A DNA stretch of 5,186 nt, taken from positions 1 through 5,186 of the forward strand of contig DJMN01000023.1 of the NCBI GenBank assembly GCA_002435385.1. Reading direction: 5' to 3'. Origin of the DNA: Patescibacteria group bacterium UBA6489 (GTDB taxonomy: Bacteria > Patescibacteriota > Gracilibacteria > BD1-5 > UBA6164). Position 1 is the stretch's first letter. Every line of letters starts with the position of its first letter. Below are positions 1 to 5,186 of this stretch, one piece after another. The translations under genes and the position numbers were made by a program. The notes beneath the pieces are model-generated. The model saw nothing but the letters and a program-made list of their open reading frames with translations. It was not told the origin of the DNA and did not search any database.

Positions 1-43
1 CACTTCGTTTTTTACTTTAGTATTTACATATCAATTGAGTTAT

Positions 44-766
44 ATGTTAAGTTCACCAAATAAGACATACATTTATAATAAAAAATATAAATACAAAACT
101 ATAGGAATAGACATAGATGAGGTTCTTCTTAACTTCATGGAACAATTTGTAGCCTTTCATAATAACAAATACTGAACAACTTATACTAGAGAAAAATTTT
201 TTAGTTATGACTTTCGGAAAGTAACATGATTAAGCTTCCAACAAACAGTTGAGGATCAATATGAATTCTTTAAATCTGATTACTTTAAAGCAATTAGACC
301 TGTAGAATGAGCTCAAGAAGCAGTAAATATACTAAAAGACCAATATAGACTTGTTGTACCAACATCTCGTAGAGAGATAATAAGAGAAACAACAATAGAA
401 TGTTTAGATAAATTTTTTCCCTGAGCATTTAGTGAAATAATGTTTTGAAACCATTATGAACTTGACTGAACATCTATGTCTAAACCTGATATGTGTAAAA
501 AAATGAATGTAGACTTACTCATTGATGATTCATTAAAATATGTTTTGGAATGCGCAAAAAAACAAATTGATTCTATCCTTTTCAATTGTCCATGGAATCA
601 GTCAAGTGAAGACTTACAGTTAAGCATTGCAAGAACACCAGATTGGCAAGAAGCCTTATACTTATTAAACAAGAACATAATAGATAAAAATTTACCTCAA
701 GGTATAGCAAAAGTAACTGGTGATAATAATTGGAAAAGTCTATTACAAATACTTAGTAAAAAATAA
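44..766 (+). CDS. HAD-superfamily 5'(3')-deoxyribonucleotidase-like phosphatase
   Basis: Read with TGA as Gly this gives 240 residues ending in TAA. HAD motifs appear in order. Motif I is GIDIDEV, with nucleophile Asp23 and acid/base Asp25. Motif II is the PTSR stretch with Thr107-Ser108. Motif III is Lys147 in SKPD. Motif IV is LLIDDS with Asp161-Asp162, the Mg2+ ligands. A late LFNCPWNQ stretch (179-186) resembles the LF-x-x-PWN ending of cytosolic NT5C-type nucleotidases and their archaeal/CPR relatives. These hydrolyse (deoxy)nucleoside monophosphates to nucleoside and phosphate in the cytoplasm; the substrate here is inferred. Six TGA codons lie in the first 145 codons, so a standard-code reading keeps only the last 96 residues. 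ATG 44 is the only ATG before motif I, but it leaves about 20 residues ahead of that motif and the frame is open to base 2, so the true start could be outside the window. Residue 58 is CGG, possibly Trp. The fold call is firm; the exact enzyme is not. Confidence 0.82.
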
Positions 767-786
767 CAAATCTCTTCCTCATTTTC

Positions 787-815
787 TTGCAATCTCAAAA
801 AAAGAGTGTTATCAT
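787..815 (+). promoter_or_regulatory. Candidate promoter for the PiT gene
   Basis: TTGCAA at 787-792 (4 of 6 to the -35 consensus) and TATCAT at 810-815 (5 of 6 to the -10) are separated by exactly 17 bases. The expected transcript start is near 822, inside the loop of the upstream terminator hairpin. The transporter mRNA would then lack the left arm and could not form the terminator. The leader would be only about 20 bases. Such matches are common by chance in AT-rich DNA; the position is what makes this one plausible. Confidence 0.4.
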
Positions 816-844
816 TAATTTAATTACATGATAACCTTTTTTTT
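797..844 (+). terminator. Rho-independent terminator after the nucleotidase gene
   Basis: GTTATCAT (808-815) and ATGATAAC (828-835) form a perfect 8-bp stem with a 12-base loop. An eight-T tract follows at 837-844. The A-run at 797-803 followed by G can pair with the C and T-run on the far side, lengthening the stem after a small internal bulge. It sits about 40 bases past the stop of the nucleotidase gene. The T-tract touches the ATG of the next gene at 845. Confidence 0.75.
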
Positions 845-2224
845 ATGAGTTCTTATGATGAACAACCAACAATACAAACAAAAGTATTAAAATTAAATCC
901 ATGACTAATTTGACCTATCTTAATGGTAGTAGCGATAATCCTGCGGATGTTATTTTTAAAAGAATGAACCTTTAGCTTTTCCCTAATGCTCGCAGCAATA
1001 CTATGACTGTACATGGCAATGAATATATGAGCAAACGATGTTGCAAATAATATGTGACCAGCAGTATGATCAAAAGCTGTAACATTAGCCTGAGCTATAG
1101 CAATAGCAGCAGTATTTGAAGCAACATGAGCATTAATAGCATGATGAGACGTAGTAAATACAATAAAATGATGAATAATAGATGTAGATATATCAACACT
1201 GACAAATACCACACAATTTATCTCTGTTATGATGGCAACACTATTATGATCAGCATTATGGATAAACATAGCAACCTATGTAAAAGCACCTGTATCAGCA
1301 ACACACTCAATAATATGATGACTAGTATGAGCATGACTATTTGCATATTGATTTGATACAATAGCATGGGCTAAAATATTACAAGTTAGTGCATGATGGG
1401 TAATTTCTCCAATAATGTGATGAATAGTTGCTACATCTTTACTAATCATCATTGATAAATTAATCTTAAATAGATCAAACAGAAGTGACGCTGCAAAAAC
1501 TTGGGTACCGGTACTATTATGAGTTATGATTTGGGTATTTCTATTCTATTTAGTAGTAAAATGATTAAAACAAGTATTTAGTATGGAAGCATCTCTTGCT
1601 TTTTCAGTATCTGGATTAATAGCACTATTGTGATACATATTCATAAAAGAACTTGTTAGTAAACATGGAGGACTATTTAAAAATTCAAAAAAAGCCATAA
1701 ATAAATTATTTAATATTCCTCTAATATTCTCTGCAGCACTACTTAGCTTTGCCCACTGAGCAAACGATGTAGCTAATGCCATATGACCTCTAGCAGCCAT
1801 AAATGATGTAATACAAAACTGATGAATATCAATCAATGCTTGAATCCCTATATGGGTTATGATAATATGAGCAATATGAATTTCTTCATGATTAGCAATA
1901 TTCGGTGCAAAATTAATAAAAACAGTATGATGAGAAATTACAAAACTCAACCAAATAAGAGCATACTGTGTAGCCCTATGAGCAGCAGCAACAGTAATTA
2001 TAGCAAGTTGGCTTTGATTACCTGTAAGTTCTACACATATAGCAATCTGATGAATTTTTTGAATTTGATTACGGAGACAAAGAATTAAAAGATTAGAATG
2101 AAAACATAAAGAATACATCAGAAAAAACATAATCTGAAGAATAGTATTAGCTTGGGTTATAACACTACCAGTTTCATGACTTATATCTTGAACAATATAT
2201 CTTATACTAAACAAATCCCTATAA
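845..2224 (+). CDS. pit: PiT-family inorganic phosphate transporter
   Basis: With TGA as Gly this is a 459-residue integral membrane protein ending in TAA, within the usual PiT size range. It has the duplicated PiT architecture. The N-terminal copy has GANDVANNMGP (62-72) and APVSATH (148-154). The C-terminal copy has GANDVANAIGPLA (305-317) and PVSSTH (393-398). Roughly ten to twelve hydrophobic helices are visible, with a Lys-rich loop at about 269-292 between the halves. PiT proteins import inorganic phosphate by H+ or Na+ symport; the coupling ion cannot be read from sequence. By hand count 45 of 49 glycines are TGA, so no standard-code ORF survives on this strand, although long false ones appear on the opposite strand. 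Two CGG codons (residues 34 and 410) sit where an aromatic residue fits better than Arg. The start is the first ATG after the terminator; there is no Shine-Dalgarno. Residue 27 is an alternative Met but would cut into the first helix. Confidence 0.95.
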
Positions 2225-2230
2225 TTTTAT

Positions 2231-2278
2231 TAAAAATCCAAAAAGACTTGTTTTTTTACAAGTCTTTTTGGATTTTTA
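2231..2278. terminator. Bidirectional terminator between convergent pit and frr
   Basis: The arms 2231-2250 and 2259-2278 are perfect reverse complements (20 bp) around an eight-base T-rich loop. Each arm has an inner A5/T5 and an outer A5/T5 run separated by GGATT/AATCC-type sequence, so either strand gives a stem ending in a U-rich tail. It starts 7 bases after the pit stop codon and lies downstream of frr on the other strand, so it can end transcripts from both sides. Confidence 0.85.
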
Positions 2279-2307
2279 TTTATAACTCATGTTTTTTCTA
2301 ACTTCCA

Positions 2308-2325
2308 TCCTTTAGTAGTAAAGGA
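2308..2325. repeat. Small hairpin in the pit-frr spacer
   Basis: TCCTTTA (2308-2314) and TAAAGGA (2319-2325) form a 7-bp stem with a GTAG loop. On the + strand it is followed by A6. On the - strand, downstream of frr, no T-run follows, so it is not a standard terminator. The rest of 2279-2381 is AT-rich spacer with no gene I can support. Confidence 0.3.
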
Positions 2326-2381
2326 AAAAATGCAAAGATAAATTTTAAAATATTCAACCTTTTCCCTTTTGAAAAATCATC

Positions 2382-2927
2382 CTAAATTTTCATTATATCA
2401 GCCTCTTTTTTCTTACAAACTTCATCAATTTTCTTATTTCCATCATCTACCATTTTTTGTAAGTTGGTTCCTAAATCCTTTGCTTCATCTTCAGAAATAG
2501 TCTTATCATCTTTAGCTTTAGTTATTTCCTTATGAGAATCACCTCTAGCATTTCTAATAGAAACCTTTGCTTCCTCTGCTAATCTTTTAGCAATTTTTGC
2601 TATCTCCCTTCTTCTCTCTTCTGTAAGAGGTGGAACTTTTATCAATATACTGTCAGCCATAGTCTGAGGATTAAGTCACATAGCAGCATCAGTTATTGCT
2701 TTAGCTATAGTATGTAAAACAGATCTATCCCAAGGCTTTATTGTAAGAGTCTGAGAATCCAACAATCATACCGATGCAACATTTTTTATAGGTTGAACAC
2801 TACCATAACTTTCAACAGTTATATCTTCTACCAGTGCTGGATTAGCTCTTCATAATTGTAATTTAGAAAATTCAACTTCAAGATGTCTAACAGCTTTTTC
2901 TATTCAATGCTCTGCCTTTGTTAACAT
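2382..2927 (-). CDS. frr: Ribosome recycling factor
   Basis: Read with TGA as Gly this is 181 residues, ending in TAG; the family is about 185. RRF splits post-termination ribosomes together with EF-G so subunits can be reused. Helical domain I is built from residues 1-30 and about 104-181, with the hallmark PPLTEERR at 99-106 and IRNARGD at 124-130. Domain II (about 31-103) carries ITVESYG, the TLTIKPWD stretch and GLNP (84-87). Arg128 aligns with E. coli Arg132, which I recall as functionally important. TGA encodes Gly in the conserved LGRANP (25-30) and GLNP motifs, which confirms the recoding independently. A standard-code reading recovers only the last 92 residues from an internal Met. 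Four of eight glycines are TGA, the lowest share in the window. The ATG at 2927 gives an N-terminus about four residues shorter than E. coli and has no Shine-Dalgarno. It stands alone, not beside tsf or pyrH as in many bacteria. Confidence 0.96.
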
Positions 2928-2959
2928 AAAAATAATATTATAAATAAATAAGTAAAAAT

Positions 2960-2987
2960 ATTATATCTCACAGAATTTTAAAATCAA
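2960..2987 (-). promoter_or_regulatory. Candidate promoter for frr
   Basis: On the - strand TTGATT (2987-2982) and a perfect TATAAT (2965-2960) are separated by 16 bases. This predicts a transcript start near 2953 and a leader of about 25 bases. A second TATAAT (2942-2937) lies nearer the ATG but would give an almost leaderless message. The region is so AT-rich that such matches carry limited weight. Confidence 0.4.
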
Positions 2988-3004
2988 ATTTTTAACTTTA
3001 CAAT

Positions 3005-3034
3005 TTTATAGAGTTTAATAAAATACTCTATAAA
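3005..3034. repeat. Inverted repeat in the divergent frr/ABC promoter region
   Basis: The arms TTTATAGAGT (3005-3014) and ACTCTATAAA (3025-3034) are perfect 10-bp reverse complements around a 10-base spacer. Each arm reads TATAAA outward, so the right arm could be a -10 box for the ABC gene and the left arm one for frr. The symmetry could also suit a dimeric regulator. No T-tract follows, so a terminator is unlikely. The remaining sequence of 2928-3077 is AT-rich leader DNA with no other gene. Confidence 0.45.
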
Positions 3035-3077
3035 TTCTACAAAAAACAAATTTAATTAATAAAAATTATAACAATAA

Positions 3078-3791
3078 ATGAAAGTACTAGAAATACAAAA
3101 TTTAGAAAAAAGTTTATGATGAATAAAAATACTTAAAGACATAAGCTTCTGAGTTGAAGAAGGAGAAATCTACGGATTTTTATGACCAAATTGAGCCTGA
3201 AAAACAACAACTATGAAATGTATAATGTGACTTATCAAACCAGAAAGTTGAAGCATAAAAATATTCTGAGAAGAATGACTAAACATAAATTCAAAAAAGA
3301 AAATAGGATTTATGCCAGAAAACACATATCTATACAAACACCTAACATGAAGAGAATTTTTAGAATTCAACTGAAAATTTTTTGACTTCGGCAAGGAACA
3401 ACTAGAAAAAAGAGTAAATAAACTACTAAAAAAAGTATGATTAGAAGAGGCTTCTGAGAAATATTTAAAAGACTATTCAAAATGAATGCTTCAAAGAGTA
3501 TGACTAGCACAAGCCATCATAAACAAACCTAAACTACTATTCTTAGATGAACCAATGAGTTGACTTGATCCAATCTGAAGAAAAAGCGTAAAAGATATAC
3601 TAGTAGACTTAAAAAAAGAATGAACAACAATATTTTTCAACACACATATACTAGCTGATGTTGAAAGTATTTGTGATGAAATAAGCATAATACATAAATG
3701 AAAAATAATTGTAGAATCACAAAAAGTTTCAGAGATAAAAACATCTTTAGAAGATTTTTTTATAGATAAAGTTACAAGCGAAACAGAATAA
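3078..3791 (+). CDS. ABC transporter ATP-binding protein
   Basis: With TGA as Gly this is a 237-residue single nucleotide-binding domain ending in TAA. Walker A is GPNGAGKTT (36-44). In the Q-loop region GFMPE (77-81) a Glu stands where Gln is usual, a variant also seen in NatA-like ATPases. The signature is YSKGMLQR (133-140), a variant of LSGGQ. Walker B is LLFLDEP (153-159), the D-loop SGLD (161-164), and the switch is His190. The DEPMSGLDPIGRK stretch resembles ATPases paired with ABC-2-type permeases. All Walker A, signature and D-loop glycines are TGA, about 19 of 23 glycines overall. The domain ends soon after the core, without the C-terminal extension of about 60 residues found in many NatA-type proteins. 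No permease lies on either side, so the partner must be encoded elsewhere. The ATG is chosen because the conserved N-terminal strand (LEIQNLEKS) begins at once; no Shine-Dalgarno is visible. Confidence 0.93.
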
Positions 3792-3813
3792 AATTAGATA
3801 TATCTTATATAAG

Positions 3814-3835
3814 TTATTAACATTAATAATTTTTT
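3814..3835 (+). terminator. Weak AT-only terminator after the ABC gene
   Basis: TTATTAA (3814-3820) and TTAATAA (3823-3829) are perfect reverse complements and are followed by six Ts (3830-3835). The stem contains no G-C pair and the loop would open to four bases, so it would be weak. A 10-bp palindrome, CTTATATAAG (3804-3813), lies directly upstream. It may only partly separate the ABC gene from the thioredoxin-fold gene. Confidence 0.35.
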
Positions 3836-3847
3836 ACTTACTAAAAT
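3817..3847 (+). promoter_or_regulatory. Possible promoter for the thioredoxin-fold gene
   Basis: TTAACA (3817-3822, 5 of 6) and TAAAAT (3842-3847, 5 of 6) are separated by 19 bases, longer than ideal. The predicted transcript start would fall within a few bases of the ATG at 3857, which would give a leaderless message. Chance matches are likely in this composition. Confidence 0.22.
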
Positions 3848-3856
3848 TTACAAACT

Positions 3857-5155
3857 ATGAAAAAAATAGTGTACACAATAATAACATCATTTATTATATT
3901 TATATCTTTTTTTGGAAATCAAACAAATGCATTCTCTACAGAAACATATATAAATAACTTTATGAATAAATTCTATTCTAAAATGGAATTAGAATTACCA
4001 AGTCTAGAAAACAGAATAAATAAACTTGAAACTATCTATTCTACATTTTCAGCTATGGATACAAGCAATAAAAGCAACACAATAAAAACTGCTGTAGAAA
4101 TAATCAGTAAAAGTGTAAAATCTAGAATAGAAGTATACAAACAAATAACAACAGATTCAGAAAATCTAACAATTACAATCATTGATGACAAAAGATGTGC
4201 TAACTGTAACACTGAATGACTTGTAGATGCACTAAAGGATATAACATTTTTAGACAGTGCAACTTATGTATACAAAGATTTTTCAGATGAATACATAAAA
4301 GATTATCTACAATATACTGGTATACAATACTTACCTGCAGTTGTTTTTTCTACAAATGATTTAAATGACCCTCAAAATGAAATAACACAATATTTAGATA
4401 GAATAAATACTTGAGAGTACAACCTAAGAGTATGAAGTACTTTTGATCCTCTTATGGAAATATGTGGAAACTGAATTGATGATAATGGAGATTGAAAAAC
4501 AGATTGTGAAGATACAAAATGTTCTAATGAATTATCTTGTATGGCAAAAGTAGACAAACCAAAAGCAGAACTATTTGTTATGTCTTATTGTCCTTACTGA
4601 TTACAAGCACAAAAAGGATTCTTAGAAACTATGATAAAACTAAAAGATGTAGCCGATTTAAAAATCAGATTTGTTCCTTACCTTATGCACTGAATATCAG
4701 AATGAGAAGAAAACTTAGTTCAACACTGTATACAAAAAGAACAAAACGATAAATATACAGAATATTTAGAATGTTTCTTAAAAGCAGGACAAGGAGAAAT
4801 CTGTAGAGATTTTGTAAATATAGATGATACAAAGTTACAAAGCTGTATAAGCTCAACAAAAACATCAATAGACTATGATAGTAAATTAAGTGACTCATCT
4901 ACAAACTATCCAGAATTTAGCGTAGATAAAACTGATGCAGATTCATACTGAGTACAATGATCACCTACATTTGTATTAAACTGAATAAAGGTAGATAACA
5001 TAGCAAGAAATGCAAAAGCATATACTGATATAATATGTAGTACATTTAAAGTAAAACCAGCAGTATGTAGTGAATCTTTCTCTACAACAACTTATGACCC
5101 AGGATTCTGATTTACCTCATGATGAGAGGATGCTCCATTAAACTGTGGAAATTAA
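3857..5155 (+). CDS. Secreted protein with two thioredoxin-like domains and a Ca-loop-like linker
   Basis: With TGA as Gly this is 432 residues ending in TAA. Residues 1-25 look like a Sec signal peptide: KK, a hydrophobic core at 5-20, and a possible cleavage after TNA25. A helical region (about 28-98) follows. Then comes a first thioredoxin-like domain (about 103-195), with a CANC pair at Cys114/Cys117 and a YLPAV stretch whose Pro160 could be the cis-proline. Residues 203-228 (CGNGIDDNGDGKTDCED onward) resemble the Cys- and Asp-rich repeats of MopE-type surface proteins, with a DxxGDG calcium-loop look. The second domain (about 236-400) has SYCPYGLQ (Cys245), MHG plus E282, N286 and C291 as in a degenerate GILT signature, and GVQGSPTFVLNG with Pro370. 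This pattern resembles DsbA/GILT-like proteins of other Patescibacteria. A tail with PGFGF and Cys430 ends the protein. It probably acts outside the membrane in disulfide chemistry, but the second domain lacks the second active-site Cys, so activity is uncertain. Fourteen of 23 glycines are TGA. Confidence 0.85.
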
Positions 5156-5186
5156 AATAAAAGGTAATGGTCCTTAAGATAGGTAC

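Noticed and set aside
1..63. Tail of an upstream gene in frame 1 ending at TAA 61-63
   Set aside because: The 20-residue peptide shows no recognisable motif and it overlaps the nucleotidase lead; it cannot be judged without the sequence to the left.
1546..2214. Long minus-strand ORF of 222 codons, and a similar 138-codon one at 853-1269
   Set aside because: Both lie antisense to the PiT gene. The very frequent TGA codons read as TCA (Ser) on the other strand and remove stops. The peptides show no family signature, while the + strand gives a full phosphate transporter.
2279..2381. Possible small RNA or gene in the pit-frr spacer
   Set aside because: Only a 7-bp hairpin without a T-tract on the relevant strand; no promoter or coding signal that I can support.
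3170..3394. Short ORFs on both strands (3170-3394 minus, 3182-3385 plus) and 3491-3688 minus
   Set aside because: They are shadows inside the ABC ATPase gene, which has all motifs in its own frame once TGA is Gly.
4597..4599. Selenocysteine at the C-P-Y-TGA motif
   Set aside because: TGA is used as an ordinary Gly codon dozens of times here, no SECIS-like hairpin is evident just downstream, and relatives appear to have CPYG. Not formally excluded.
4372..4898. Short ORFs at 4372-4557 minus, 4537-4752 plus and 4683-4898 minus
   Set aside because: They overlap the thioredoxin-fold gene in other frames and have low-complexity composition without motifs.
44..5155. Pseudogenes or a decayed region with many premature TGA stops
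   Set aside because: No frameshifts or TAA/TAG interruptions occur, and TGA coincides with conserved glycines in several families.
5174..5184. An 11-base match in inverted orientation between 913-923 and the window end
   Set aside because: Too short and AT-rich to claim a repeat or att site; one copy is inside the PiT coding sequence.

Overview
The window reads as a low-GC bacterial genome segment that uses UGA as a glycine codon (translation table 25). That code is known from the Patescibacteria/CPR lineages Absconditabacteria (SR1) and Gracilibacteria (BD1-5). Under the standard code most genes here look broken. With TGA read as Gly, five intact genes appear, ending in TAA or TAG, and UGA falls on invariant glycines: Walker A, signature and D-loop of an ABC ATPase, both GANDVAN motifs of a phosphate transporter, and the GRA and GLNP motifs of ribosome recycling factor. 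By hand count about 88 of 112 glycines are TGA. CGG occurs three times and looks better as Trp than Arg at each site. A CGA/CGG-to-Trp change has been reported for Absconditabacterales, so that order is my best guess (inference).

Layout: (1) 44-766 (+), a HAD-fold 5'(3')-deoxyribonucleotidase-like protein; its reading frame is open to the window edge. (2) 797-844, a terminator hairpin whose left arm may carry the -10 box of the next promoter. (3) 845-2224 (+), a PiT-family inorganic phosphate transporter. (4) 2231-2278, a long perfect hairpin acting as a shared terminator between convergent genes; about 100 bases of AT-rich spacer follow, holding only a small 7-bp hairpin. (5) 2382-2927 (-), ribosome recycling factor (frr). 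(6) 2928-3077, an AT-rich divergent promoter region with a 10-bp inverted repeat. (7) 3078-3791 (+), an ABC transporter ATPase without an adjacent permease. (8) 3792-3856, a short spacer with a weak AT-only hairpin. (9) 3857-5155 (+), a secreted protein with two thioredoxin-like regions joined by a calcium-loop-like linker. The last 31 bases hold nothing I can assign.

The genes do not form one obvious pathway. They look like single-gene units: a nucleotide-monophosphate phosphatase, phosphate import, translation recycling, an export or import ATPase, and an extracytoplasmic thiol-redox-type protein. None of the five starts has a convincing Shine-Dalgarno sequence, and leaders appear short and AT-rich. 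I saw no tRNA, rRNA, CRISPR array or mobile element. No clearly new multi-gene system is visible. The most notable points are the double codon reassignment, the promoter-in-terminator arrangement before the phosphate transporter, and the architecture of the thioredoxin-fold protein.
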